A stretch of DNA of 64,000 nt from Spirosoma endbachense (GTDB taxonomy: Bacteria > Bacteroidota > Bacteroidia > Cytophagales > Spirosomataceae): NCBI RefSeq assembly GCF_010233585.1, contig NZ_CP045997.1, positions 2,642,692-2,706,691 of the forward strand, written 5' to 3'. Positions 52,201-61,142 of this stretch are shown here, one piece after another (the first letter of the stretch is position 1; the number at the start of each line of letters is the position of its first letter). Both the position numbers and the translations under genes were made by a program. The notes under the pieces are model-generated. The model worked only from the letters and a program-made list of their open reading frames with translations. It was not told where the DNA came from and searched no databases.

Positions 52201-55200
52201 TAGGGATGATAAACAGATGTTGGCCAGTTAAGCACATCGAACGCGTCCAATGATGCATCGTAAAGAGTAGCTACCATCTCAGCTGGCACGCCGTTAAGAC
52301 CACCAATGGTTAGTATCCACTCTTCCTGTTGGCCTGGTTTGAGTTTATTCCGAAACGTCTGGGTTTCGATGGTGAGTTGCTTGTTGGTGAACGGAACGGT
52401 TATTGGCTGTGATTTCTGATACAGGCGTCCATTTTGTACCATTGAACAATAGACCCCAAATCCACCCCGTTGTTTTTCGGTAACAGGCAGACTTATACGC
52501 CGGGGACGGCCATCGGTTTTAAACCATTCCTCCCTCACGATGACATGATTTTCTTCTACAGTCATCAACACCCAACCGGGTTGACTCGTACCAACGAGAA
52601 AGATCGCTTCCTCGCCGGGTTCAACAGTAGCTTTGCGAACCTGTACCCATCCATCCGTACGTGTGGATGCGATCGGTTGTTTATCGTCTACAACTGCAAA
52701 AAATACCCGCTCTTTCGTTGTCTCTCCCGCCGAATCCTTAACTGTCAGTTCTGCCACATAGTCTCCGACGGCATAGCGGTTCAAATCGGGCTTGATTAGT
52801 GAATCTGCCGGGGTTGTAATGGATTGTTGCTGCACAACTTCGCCTTTAGGCCACGAACGGGGATCGTTTTCATTGGCGTAAAGGTCATTTGGAAAGAGTC
52901 GTTCAAACTCTTCCCGACTCAGCAACTGACGATCGGGACGTGCCCAGAGCCGATTACGTAAAGGACGCGTTGGTGCCTGGAGTTTGTAAACCGTGAGTTG
53001 CCCTTTCGCGGATACCTTCTCACCCGACTGATTCGTGATTTTTACTGGAAAAGCAGCAGCTTTATCTTTCTCCACCTGCTCCGGAATCGTTAATTCGGCC
53101 TGTAAAGCCGAATAACCAATCTGAAGCGTTTGAGTAGTGCTTCGGGTTTCGCCAGCGCGGTCGGTTACGTCGATCGTTACTTCAAACTCAAAAACGGGAT
53201 TATCCTGACGCGCCTTTTGTCGATCGGGCACCGCCGTGAAGGCAATGACAACATTTCCTTTCGCATCCGTTTGAGCCACTCCATTGGCAATTTCGGCCTG
53301 ATTTGTAGTGCGAGAACCTCCGCCCCTGTGATCATACCACCAATACCAGCGTTCCCGAAGTTTCCGGACAATTCGATAGCGAACATCGGCCCCATCGACA
53401 ACAGCCCCGGAAAATGTTTTGGCTTCTGCGGTCAGGCTAACCGTTTGTTCGAGCTTAAACGATTGTTTGATCGGCTTAACCTTGACCTCAAATGTTGGTC
53501 GTTTGTATTCTTCAACCCGAATGCTGGCGGCCCCAAAGGATGTCTGAATGGTCATTGTGCCCGTTAATTTGCCGACGGGTGCCGTAAAACTGGTATTGAA
53601 CGTGCCGAATTCGTTCGTTTTCAGCGTCTGTTGAGTTACCCGTTCGCCATTATGATCGATCAATTCAAGCTTTACGTCCCGGTTCATCACGACAGCATAT
53701 TGATTCATCTGGCCTTCATACAGCAGTCCCTTCACATAAATTAGCTGACCTGGCCGGTAGATGGCCCGATCGGTGAACAGGTGTCCATAGATACGGGGCT
53801 GCTCGCCATTCTGGCGATTATTGTAGCTATAATGATATTGCCGGTCTGAAAGCAGCGTGTCATTACCCTCCGCTATCAGGTATGAGAATGCCGTTTGTGC
53901 CGGCATTTCACTTACTGAAATTCTAACCTGCCCATTTGTATCTGTTCGAACCTGTTTCTTACCAGAGGCCGTTCTGGGTGATTCAATTATGGCGACAGAC
54001 ACGTTCGGTAAAGGAGCACCTGTCAAACGATTCGTTACGATTAACTTTTGCGATGCTTCACCGTTGTTCATTGGCTGAAGCAGATAGCCAAGTCGGGAGA
54101 CCGAAAAGGTCGAATATTGAACTGATTCTGCTTTCTCCTGAAACTTATCATCGGTTATCGCCAACAGTAAATAGTGCCCAACAGGCAACCCTTTCAGTGG
54201 CATTTCAACAGAATGACGATTGAGGTCTCCATCATCGGGCAACGTCACTGATTTTTCAGCGATAACGGGACGTTTTAGCCAGGCAGTAAACTTTTTTCGT
54301 TGCTCATCGTCCCCATTATTAATGCGGTACGTATCCAGTTCGGACACCGTCAGCTTAATAATCCGGTAGGTGATTTTGCTCACATTCTGGTAATTTACCA
54401 AGGCTCTGAATGGCTGGTCTGGCGCATTTACCCGCTCTACCTGTACGGTATACGAAGGAGTAAGGAGCCGATTTAACAACTGAAAAGTCTGCTGCCCAGC
54501 CAATGTTTTAGGAAACCGCCTGACGAGATCCCGGCAGATATCGGCGGCCCGTTTATTGTTCCAACGCGAAGGACCAGGATCTACGGACTCAGTTGTTAAA
54601 TCATCCTCATCGTCCAGTGGCCGGATAGGGCTGCCAAAATTTGCCAAAAACTCCGCCAGTTGATACGCATAAATCGCTTCAGCAGGTTGATTTTTATACT
54701 GTGTAACCTGTTTTTCGAGCGCCTGACTATATAACGAATCCTTATTGGGCACAACACTATGCTGGTGTACGAACGCCAATCGTAACGCATCAGCATCGGC
54801 CAGCGCGGCTGGGTTACTATCCGGCAAGTGGAAAGTTACGAGTTGCTGGTATAAGAGCAGTGCGTGATAACGCCCTGACAATGAGTCCTGACTTTGAATA
54901 ATCAGCTTCGCAAATACATCTGGTCCGGCCAGGTAATCAGGTTTATCAAGGTCAAATTTGAAAACAGGCTTCAACAAATCAGGTTCCGAATTCTGGAAGA
55001 AACTGATAGCCCGATGCGCCAGTAAGTCGTAAAGCGTTGGCCGAAGTGGACGAGCATCAGCATCGCCTTTTTCCAGAAGCGCGTCAAACTCGGCAAGCGG
55101 TGTTTTTTGTAGTAGGTCTTTTGCCCGAACGGAAGCCAGATAAGCGGTCGTTACCGCGCCAACAAGCCGTTGGGCATCCCACGTTCTGAAATCAGCGGTG

Positions 55201-55670
55201 GAGTCAGTCGTTTTTTCAGGCTTATCCGAAACAGCACTACCTGAACCTTTGGTGGGCCGTCCTGTCGTGGCGCGATCATAAAATTTGTAGCGATTTTGCT
55301 GAAAATACTGCCAATAGATGTCGGCCAGCACCGATTGCAGGACCGACTTTGATGGCTCGGGTGTATCCTGAATATCACTCTGAAGTGATCGTACAAGCTC
55401 CACGTAAGCATCTTCGTCGGAATAACTCCGGAAAATCATCCGGTGCATGGCCGCTTTGGCCACTTGCGGGTAATTGCGGGTTGCTTTAGCTTCCTTATAA
55501 ATCCGGGTTGCTATGTCGAGTGCTGATTTGGGCAAGCCTTTAGCTGCCAGCGAATCAGCCCGTTTCCAGTCACGCGCATAATCAGGCTGACTTGCCGGAG
55601 TGTTCTGGTTTTTCTGGGCTGAAGCCGCCAGCGCCAGCAGAACAAAAAATAAAGTCATAATCGGATTCAT
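49245..55670 (-). CDS. Alpha-2-macroglobulin family protein with inserted carboxypeptidase-regulatory domain
   Basis: A 2141-residue exported protein; signal peptide to about residue 18 (no lipobox seen). TDRAIYRPGQLIYVKG (about 634-649) marks the MG2 domain, and NETAFFIPEIKTDAQGRVVLKFTMPEALTRW (about 1377-1407, in pieces) the A2M domain. YECAEQL holds a CxEQ thioester motif (Cys1607, Glu1609, Gln1610), so the protein should trap proteases covalently. Between the MG and A2M parts, residues of about 1227-1323 form a carboxypeptidase-regulatory-like domain ending in NEVVVVGYGAQKR, the SusC-type motif, followed by an Ala/Pro-rich stretch. It is probably periplasmic; no pbpC gene is adjacent. Confidence 0.92.
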   Translation of the reverse strand: MNPIMTLFFVLLALAASAQKNQNTPASQPDYARDWKRADSLAAKGLPKSALDIATRIYKEAKATRNYPQVAKAAMHRMIFRSYSDEDAYVELVRSLQSDIQDTPEPSKSVLQSVLADIYWQYFQQNRYKFYDRATTGRPTKGSGSAVSDKPEKTTDSTADFRTWDAQRLVGAVTTAYLASVRAKDLLQKTPLAEFDALLEKGDADARPLRPTLYDLLAHRAISFFQNSEPDLLKPVFKFDLDKPDYLAGPDVFAKLIIQSQDSLSGRYHALLLYQQLVTFHLPDSNPAALADADALRLAFVHQHSVVPNKDSLYSQALEKQVTQYKNQPAEAIYAYQLAEFLANFGSPIRPLDDEDDLTTESVDPGPSRWNNKRAADICRDLVRRFPKTLAGQQTFQLLNRLLTPSYTVQVERVNAPDQPFRALVNYQNVSKITYRIIKLTVSELDTYRINNGDDEQRKKFTAWLKRPVIAEKSVTLPDDGDLNRHSVEMPLKGLPVGHYLLLAITDDKFQEKAESVQYSTFSVSRLGYLLQPMNNGEASQKLIVTNRLTGAPLPNVSVAIIESPRTASGKKQVRTDTNGQVRISVSEMPAQTAFSYLIAEGNDTLLSDRQYHYSYNNRQNGEQPRIYGHLFTDRAIYRPGQLIYVKGLLYEGQMNQYAVVMNRDVKLELIDHNGERVTQQTLKTNEFGTFNTSFTAPVGKLTGTMTIQTSFGAASIRVEEYKRPTFEVKVKPIKQSFKLEQTVSLTAEAKTFSGAVVDGADVRYRIVRKLRERWYWWYDHRGGGSRTTNQAEIANGVAQTDAKGNVVIAFTAVPDRQKARQDNPVFEFEVTIDVTDRAGETRSTTQTLQIGYSALQAELTIPEQVEKDKAAAFPVKITNQSGEKVSAKGQLTVYKLQAPTRPLRNRLWARPDRQLLSREEFERLFPNDLYANENDPRSWPKGEVVQQQSITTPADSLIKPDLNRYAVGDYVAELTVKDSAGETTKERVFFAVVDDKQPIASTRTDGWVQVRKATVEPGEEAIFLVGTSQPGWVLMTVEENHVIVREEWFKTDGRPRRISLPVTEKQRGGFGVYCSMVQNGRLYQKSQPITVPFTNKQLTIETQTFRNKLKPGQQEEWILTIGGLNGVPAEMVATLYDASLDAFDVLNWPTSVYHPYFPTFYGWQSGSFSTQSSSFLIATYHPQSPAPVRHYDQLGWMGYQFAPYGNRPFVRNPVGPNGSSDGAIQVTVRRSGKAINGTIKQKNGTAVEGANILIRGTVNGAISDKKGNFALTADSETGEITLVFSQIGYIINEVTIKQKAISFQLMPDARALNEVVVVGYGAQKRMEAAGGSIRAMAAPAAASMADGFAPGQALAKEAAPDEAPKKQTELINPRKNFNETAFFIPEIKTDAQGRVVLKFTMPEALTRWRLLAFAHTKDLKIGTLEREIVTQKELMITANAPRFLREGDTIRVTARINNLTDKVMPVLANLSLSDALTGEPIDQKLVRTSLQTSATVAAGQGQSVGWTLVVPAGLETVTCRLTARSGTFTDGEEFTVPILPNRMLVTDTQPFWVNGRETKEFKLKGLTNLNPELPVQHERLTVEVTSNPTWYALQSLPYLMEYRYECAEQLFSRLYANSLAAHIVGSKPAFKQVIAEWQKNPPKSPLQSNEELRAVALENSPWLADARSEAARQSQLGQLLDQNRMAAEQERAFEKLQQLQTSGGGFRWFGGMEPSLSMTLHVLSGFGHLQKLGVRFPDDMQTSLSEMQTNAIRYADAEMKRWVQEQKKDKAAPFRYFSAIQYLYARSFYLDKPVDKDMLTFLKQRVSDDWLKQSLQGQALSAMALYRFGDKVTPAAILRSLLERTRQSEELGTYWPDNTSGLYWYQTPIETQAYLIEAFDEIKQDRAVVDNMKRWLLRQKQTQSWSSTKATTEAIYALLLRGSDWLDTKPNTQVSLGGQSIESRVTKTETITGYQKVTYAASEIKPEMGVIQITKKADGPAWGALYWQHFEPLDRVMPGSAGLSVQKTLYVQHDSPKGPVIAQVTPQTALKPGDLIKVRLILKTDRAMEYVHLKDGRASGFEPVAALSGYKYQNGLGYYESPRDASTDFFMSYLPVGTHVFEYDLRVAQTGDFSAGVATVQCFYAPEFAAHSAGERVKVK

Positions 55671-55831
55671 AGCTTACAGCGAAGGTAGGTCGTTGGGATA
55701 GATGAAAGTACAGTTGTTTTTCCACAACGCTTGCCACTATGATTCTGATTTGAGGGAGAGGGTTTAATATCCTGCTTTTCCCTCGGTATATTTAAAGTCT
55801 GTATAACTCGCTACACTAACTTTATGTGCTT

Positions 55832-56413
55832 ATGCCAAACGTCCTGCTTCTTCTCGTCTACATCATTTCTTTGGCGACACCATCAAAGCCCCCCAAAACC
55901 TACCCGATTGGGCAGATAAAAACCAACATGGGCGAGGTGCTTTTCTGGCTTTATGACGAAACTCCCAACCATAAGGCCAGTTTCATGAAGCTTGCTAATC
56001 AGAATTATTGGGACACACTAACGTTTAACCGCGTAATCAAAAATTTTGTGGCACAGGGTGGCTGCCCGGATACACCGGCTGGCTTTGCCGACTCCCCTTA
56101 TTTATTGAAACCAGAATTCAGGCCAGCGATTCGGCACATATATGGAGCCGTTGGCGCTGGCCGCGACAACAATCCGCAAATGCTTTCAGCAGGATGTCAG
56201 TTTTACATCGTACAAAACAAAAAAGGCGAACACCGTCTCGATGATAAATTTACCGTATTCGGACAGGTCTTTAAAGGGATGGAGGTGATCGATGCAATTG
56301 TTGCGGTAAAAACCGATACTACCGATACGCCCTTATCGCCGATCAAGCTGGATATCAACGTCATTAATCTCACCGCTCCGGAGTTGGCAAAGCTTGGTTA
56401 TGTAGTTAAGTGA
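55832..56413 (+). CDS. Cyclophilin-type peptidyl-prolyl isomerase
   Basis: About 193 residues from the ATG at 55832; the frame is open from a GTG at 55826. A short hydrophobic N-terminus (VLLLLVYIISLATPS) suggests export to the periplasm. LTFNRVIKNFVAQGGCP holds the catalytic Arg and QGG, and the later QFYIVQN and FGQVFKGMEVIDAI are cyclophilin strands. The insert with KPEFRP is common in Bacteroidota. It is divergent from the macroglobulin gene. Confidence 0.92.
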   Translation: MPNVLLLLVYIISLATPSKPPKTYPIGQIKTNMGEVLFWLYDETPNHKASFMKLANQNYWDTLTFNRVIKNFVAQGGCPDTPAGFADSPYLLKPEFRPAIRHIYGAVGAGRDNNPQMLSAGCQFYIVQNKKGEHRLDDKFTVFGQVFKGMEVIDAIVAVKTDTTDTPLSPIKLDINVINLTAPELAKLGYVVK

Positions 56414-56417
56414 TTAA

Positions 56418-56460
56418 GAAAAAAGGTGATTGAAGAACCGTTTTCCAATCACCTTTTTTC
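56418..56460. terminator. Bidirectional terminator between convergent cyclophilin and dehydrogenase genes
   Basis: A perfect 15-bp stem (56418-56432 with 56446-56460) has A-rich and T-rich flanks, giving T-tracts on both strands. It fills the gap between the two stop codons. Confidence 0.85.
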
Positions 56461-56463
56461 TTA

Positions 56464-59400
56464 TTATTGCTTTAACAGAAACGCCGACAAATCAGCTAAT
56501 TGCTGGTTAGTCAGCCCCATGGCTGTAGGGTCAGGCATGAGACTGGTCTTGTATTGCCGACGCGAAAAAACCTGATTCGTTGGAATTGAATGTTTCTGCC
56601 CCTTGAGACCTTTTATGACAACGGACTGCTCTCCATCGCTAACCAGAAAACCGTAGTAGGTTTGCCCACCTTTAGTGGTAATGAGCCAGGGTTCATAACC
56701 AAATGCGATACCAGCACTTGGATTAATAATGGCATCCAGTAGCCCATTTTTATCAAATTTCTGGTGAATCTGGGTTAAGTCAGGCCCGATATCATTTCCC
56801 TGCTGACCGTGCCGATGGCAGGTGATACAATTCGCTCTGAAGACGGTTCGGCCTGCCCGTTCATCACCTGTTAGCATCGCTATTTTAGCAATCGGCGAAT
56901 CTGGTTCTGACGAATTGGCTATTTTAAGTGCGATTGGCTCACTTACCGTTGTTTTAGCTGGTTCGTTTTGGCTCGAAACAACTGGCGTAGAAGGAGTAAC
57001 GACAGCGGCCGTAGCAGAAGCCGTTGGTGATTGCTGTTTCCAGGGGAAATATTCTTTACCCATTGTACGAACTGTCTGATCTTTATTCGTACGAATACCG
57101 GGTCCGGCAACTTTGATTAAATCATACGACAATTTATTATCGGCCGCCAGGCCAATCAGCACTTTAGCGCCTTCGGCATCGCGTGACATTTCGATCGCGA
57201 GTTTTCGCTTTTCGGCGTCTGTCACATGTTCATCGAGTAGTTGCTGCCGTTTATCCAGCATCTTTTGTTCCTCAGCCGCTATTTTTATGGGCATGACTTC
57301 ATCCCAGTTTAGAAGCGTAGCCCAATCGTTTCCGCGTCTGAAACCAGTCCAGTAGTTTGCCTGATCAGCGATCTCTTTATCCGCCGATTTCGTTAAATCG
57401 ACCATTGCTTTGGCGGCTGGCAGGCTTTTGATAAAGCCCAATGCGACTATGGCCTGACGACGCGCATCAGCGGTGAGGGTTGGTGTTTCGGCTCGTTTTT
57501 TCAGCGATGAAACCATCGAAGCGGGGTGTAGTTCCCAAACCAGATTAGCCGTGCGCTGATCCCACTCAACCGGATTCTCAGGCATGGTCTGCCGCAGATC
57601 GGCCATGAGGGCTTCCTCCTTTCCATCGGCAGCCTGCCCCAATGCATTCAGATACCAGCGATCCTGCCCGTCGTAGCCTTTGACCAGGTTCAGCAACATA
57701 AGTCGACAATCGGCGAACGGAACATCTCGTAACGCAATGGCTACTTCACGCCGAACAGCCGCGCTTGGGTCACGGGAAAGGTTTCCGAGCAGGGGTAGGA
57801 GAGCCCGTTGCGATGCCGTTAGCGCCGGATTGCTCTTCGAATTTTCCGGGGTAATGCTCCGTAAGGCCCGCAAGGCTATCAGCCGTACGGGCGCATCAAT
57901 AGCTTTTAGCAGCCGCTCAACTTCAAATTGGCCCTCAGAGCCAAGATGAGCCAGTAAGAAAATTGCCCGCGCCCGATGGTACGGATTGGGCGACGACAAC
58001 AGGGCCATTACTGGCTCGACGACTTTGTCGCCCTGTTCCTGAAGTGCCTCAAAACCCAGCATTCGAACATTAACGGCAGGACTGAGCAAGGCAGCAATTT
58101 GCCCCTGTGTTGATTTAAGGTCGATTTTAGGGACTTTGAGATTTTTTCCTCTGGGCGTAATCCGGTAAATACGCCCGTAGCCTTTAGAATCCTGCATCTG
58201 GTGCCCCCCCACAATGGGATCATACCAATCGGCAATGTAGATGGCTCCATCAGGCCCAACAGACACGTCGCTTGGCCGGAACCATTTGCGTGTATCTTTC
58301 TCAACATCATTCCACTTGTAATTATCGTCGACTTTGGGAAATGTACTGATAAAGTCTGTGCGCGGCAGCCGGAAACCGGCTCCCCACGGTTCAGGCTTAT
58401 AGCCAAAAATAACATTTCGGCCAGCTTCAGCGCTCAGCAGCATACCCCGGTATTGGGCACCAAGTTCGTCGCCTTCATACACAACCACGCCGGTTGGTGA
58501 TCCGGCTCCGCTAATGTCGCCCGCAGGCATGACACCGGGATCTTCCTGATGCCAGTGAGCCGTTGGGATCGTTTGGCCGGGGCGCTGGTCAGCCTGCCAA
58601 TAGCGAGTGCCATCACTGCTGAAATAGCCCGCATTAGCCCCTTCCATAAGCCAGCTTGTGCGGCAGGCAACCACCTGATCGTCGTTATCGTTCTGCCACA
58701 TGTTGCCATACGAGTCGAGCGCCGTTTCGTAGTTATTCCGGAAGTTGTGCGCCATAACTTTCAGGCCCGAGCCGTCGGGATCGACGCGTAGGGCCATACC
58801 ACCCGTCCAAACGCGGCCATCATCACTGACCTGATTACCATGGTTGATCTTATTATAGGGCGTTCCTCCGACGTATAAACTACCGGATCGAAGTGTCCAT
58901 CCGTCTTTATCAGTTACCACGTGCGGCCCAGCATTTCCCGTATTGAAATAATACTTGCCATCGGGGCCCGCTACCACGGCATGAAGTGAGTGGTCGTGAT
59001 CTAAACCACCAAATCCGGTCAGCAACACTTCTTTCCGATCGGGCTTGTCGTCTCCGTTTTCGTCGGTATAAACCACTACATTCGGCGAGCACGATACGAT
59101 AACCTTATTACCAATAATAGCAATACCAAGTGGTGATACCAGATCCGGGTCCTGCACGAACACCTTACTGGCATCCGCTTTTCCATCACCATTGGTATCT
59201 TCCAGAATCATGACACGCTCACCTTCAGGGTGATCGAGCCTTTTTTCCGGCTTATTATTGAATTTTCGGTAATTCACGGCCTCCGTAATCCAAACCCGAC
59301 CTCTGGCATCAATATCCATATTGGTCGGATTATAGAACATCGGAGCCTCAGCCCACAAGGTGGCTTCCAGGTCATCGGGTACATACAATGTGTTCGAATC

Positions 59401-59556
59401 GGCACCGACGACAATACTACGTTGCCGGATTGGTTCGCTCTCGGGCGAAGATGCTCCAGTGGAGTTTGGCTGCCGAATTAATTGACCAGCCAGATAAAGC
59501 AAACAAGCTGTTGCCAGGAAAAGTGGGCCAGCCGAAAAGGAAAAGGTTGTTCTCAT
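56464..59556 (-). CDS. PVC-type membrane-bound dehydrogenase with HEAT repeats and C-terminal cytochrome c
   Basis: A 1030-residue exported protein with an N-terminal membrane segment (residues 10-25). A beta-propeller dehydrogenase domain (about 45-460) is rich in calcium-like DxNGDG loops (EDTNGDGKADAS, DENGDDKPD). A HEAT-repeat region (about 490-720) follows, and the C-terminal 135 residues are a heme domain with CITCH (Cys910, Cys913, His914) and GPDLT. This architecture is best known from planctomycetes and Bacteroidota, where it oxidises sugars or alcohols and feeds electrons to the respiratory chain. It follows the TIM-barrel gene by 12 bases in one operon. Confidence 0.9.
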   Translation of the reverse strand: MRTTFSFSAGPLFLATACLLYLAGQLIRQPNSTGASSPESEPIRQRSIVVGADSNTLYVPDDLEATLWAEAPMFYNPTNMDIDARGRVWITEAVNYRKFNNKPEKRLDHPEGERVMILEDTNGDGKADASKVFVQDPDLVSPLGIAIIGNKVIVSCSPNVVVYTDENGDDKPDRKEVLLTGFGGLDHDHSLHAVVAGPDGKYYFNTGNAGPHVVTDKDGWTLRSGSLYVGGTPYNKINHGNQVSDDGRVWTGGMALRVDPDGSGLKVMAHNFRNNYETALDSYGNMWQNDNDDQVVACRTSWLMEGANAGYFSSDGTRYWQADQRPGQTIPTAHWHQEDPGVMPAGDISGAGSPTGVVVYEGDELGAQYRGMLLSAEAGRNVIFGYKPEPWGAGFRLPRTDFISTFPKVDDNYKWNDVEKDTRKWFRPSDVSVGPDGAIYIADWYDPIVGGHQMQDSKGYGRIYRITPRGKNLKVPKIDLKSTQGQIAALLSPAVNVRMLGFEALQEQGDKVVEPVMALLSSPNPYHRARAIFLLAHLGSEGQFEVERLLKAIDAPVRLIALRALRSITPENSKSNPALTASQRALLPLLGNLSRDPSAAVRREVAIALRDVPFADCRLMLLNLVKGYDGQDRWYLNALGQAADGKEEALMADLRQTMPENPVEWDQRTANLVWELHPASMVSSLKKRAETPTLTADARRQAIVALGFIKSLPAAKAMVDLTKSADKEIADQANYWTGFRRGNDWATLLNWDEVMPIKIAAEEQKMLDKRQQLLDEHVTDAEKRKLAIEMSRDAEGAKVLIGLAADNKLSYDLIKVAGPGIRTNKDQTVRTMGKEYFPWKQQSPTASATAAVVTPSTPVVSSQNEPAKTTVSEPIALKIANSSEPDSPIAKIAMLTGDERAGRTVFRANCITCHRHGQQGNDIGPDLTQIHQKFDKNGLLDAIINPSAGIAFGYEPWLITTKGGQTYYGFLVSDGEQSVVIKGLKGQKHSIPTNQVFSRRQYKTSLMPDPTAMGLTNQQLADLSAFLLKQ

Positions 59557-59568
59557 AACGGTTACTCT

Positions 59569-60426
59569 CTACACAAACAGCGATCGCACAGTCTTATTAT
59601 TTTCGATATAACTTTCCAGCATCGGTTTTCCCGGCGGCACTGCACCTTCCAGTTGAAGCCAGCCCGAGTAACCAATGTCGTCCAGCGCTTGTCTGACTTT
59701 CATCAGGTCTACTTTACCTTTGCCGAGCAGAAAGCCATTTTCTTTCAAATGAAATTCGCAGATCTGGTCTTTTCCAAGATCCCGAATCTCTTTAAAAATA
59801 TCGTAGCCCATCACCGACGAATTACAAACGTCGTAGTAGACTTTTACGGCCGGAGAATCCACAGCCTCCAGAATGGCCAGGTGCTCCGGAGCCGATAACC
59901 ACGACTCAATACCCAGCACAATACCTGCTTTTTCGGCTTTTGGCGCAACGGCTTTCAATCGCTCAATAACAACTTTTGTGCCTTTCGAATCGTTTTTCAA
60001 GTCATTATTCGAGAAAAACGCCAGCAGAATATTTTTTACCCCTAACGATTTGGCAACATCAATGCTATCCTGCACCCAGGCTTCGGTTCGGGGATCTGAC
60101 TTGTACGGAATTTCGTTGAGTAAACCAATGGCCAGACCACTGAAGTCTACTCCTGCCTGATGAGCGGCTTCCTTATGTGCTTGCAGGACATCGGGGCGAC
60201 GAAGATGTTCATAATCAGCCTTTGTGTTTAAGCTAACCTGAACGCCATCAAGACCAATTTTTTTGGCCATCGCAAATGAATTTGAATCACCCGCCGGACC
60301 AATCGACCAGTCGCAGGCACCAATTCTGAAACGGCTCTTTTGGGGAGCTTCCGTTGGCCAGGACGGGGAAGAAAGCCCCACTAAACCGGCACCCAACGAG
60401 TATCGGATGGCGTTGCGACGATTCAT
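59569..60426 (-). CDS. Tat-exported sugar phosphate isomerase/epimerase-like TIM-barrel protein
   Basis: A 285-residue protein with a twin-arginine start (MNRRNAIRYSLGAGLVGLSS) and the xylose-isomerase-like barrel: GLDGVQVSLN, VLGIESWL, KVYYDVCNSS and EFHLKEN supply the metal-binding Glu, Asp and His residues. The family isomerises or epimerises sugars or keto-sugars. A Tat signal indicates that it works in the periplasm, like its operon partner, the cytochrome dehydrogenase 12 bases downstream; a joint sugar pathway is inferred. Confidence 0.9.
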   Translation of the reverse strand: MNRRNAIRYSLGAGLVGLSSPSWPTEAPQKSRFRIGACDWSIGPAGDSNSFAMAKKIGLDGVQVSLNTKADYEHLRRPDVLQAHKEAAHQAGVDFSGLAIGLLNEIPYKSDPRTEAWVQDSIDVAKSLGVKNILLAFFSNNDLKNDSKGTKVVIERLKAVAPKAEKAGIVLGIESWLSAPEHLAILEAVDSPAVKVYYDVCNSSVMGYDIFKEIRDLGKDQICEFHLKENGFLLGKGKVDLMKVRQALDDIGYSGWLQLEGAVPPGKPMLESYIENNKTVRSLFV

Positions 60427-60450
60427 AGTAGCTCAATAGTAAGGATTTTT

Positions 60451-60458
60451 CAAAGATA
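60451..60458 (-). promoter_or_regulatory. TAnnTTTG -7 promoter box for the isomerase/dehydrogenase operon
   Basis: The minus strand reads TATCTTTG, an exact -7 box, 24 bases upstream of the TIM-barrel start codon. No clear -33 element is seen. Confidence 0.5.
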
Positions 60459-60590
60459 CGTTTATTAACTTATCCGGTAAAAATTATCCTATTTTAGTTT
60501 TTACTGTCATTTTTCTCAAATTCTGGAAAAATTTTTCTCTCATTCCAACTGTTTCATTGAGAGGGAGGTCATTAGGTTTGTCAACAGGAT

Positions 60591-61142
60591 ATGCAGGATG
60601 AATACGCATTAGTCGAAGGATGCCGACGACAGGACCGGATTGTGCAGCGACAGCTTTATGAGCGATTCGCGGGGAAGCTCTTTGTCGTTTGCAAACGGTA
60701 TATCCGTGATCCCGACGAAGCAGAAGATGTTTTGCAGGATTCGTTTGTAAAGATTTACCGATACATTGATTCATTCCGATTCGAATGTCCGCTGGAAGCA
60801 TGGTTGAAACGTATAGTTATTAATACTGCCCTCAAGCAACTAAGAAAGTTAAAGCCCTGGGAAAATACCGCTGATGTGCAGGACCTGGCTCCGGTACTTC
60901 CTCAGGCCGATGAAAGTTTGCCATCCCTGAATTACCAGTATTTGCTACAACTCATTCAGGAGCTGCCGCCCGGTTGCCGAACGGTGTTTAACTTATATGC
61001 TATTGAAGGCTATAACCACCCCGAAATTGCTGAAATGCTCGACATTGCTGAAGGAACGTCGAAATCGCAATATGCCCGCGCTCGGGGTCTCTTACAACAG
61101 AAACTACAATCAGATGGGCATCCTGCATTGGGTCGACCCTAG
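60591..61142 (+). CDS. ECF-type RNA polymerase sigma-70 factor
   Basis: A 183-residue sigma factor. Region 2 is YERFAGKLFVVCKRYIRDPDEAEDVLQDSFVKIYRYID (about 24-61) and region 4 ELPPGCRTVFNLYAIEGYNHPEIAEMLDIAEGTSKSQ (about 128-165). The linker between them is acidic and Pro-rich. The stop codon overlaps the next gene by one base, so the two are translated together and the next protein is the probable regulator of this factor. Its targets are unknown. Confidence 0.93.
   Translation: MQDEYALVEGCRRQDRIVQRQLYERFAGKLFVVCKRYIRDPDEAEDVLQDSFVKIYRYIDSFRFECPLEAWLKRIVINTALKQLRKLKPWENTADVQDLAPVLPQADESLPSLNYQYLLQLIQELPPGCRTVFNLYAIEGYNHPEIAEMLDIAEGTSKSQYARARGLLQQKLQSDGHPALGRP

Noticed and set aside
49275..55411. 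Many frames antisense to the macroglobulin gene
   Set aside because: All are shadows of a 2141-residue gene with clear domains; none has its own promoter or family match.
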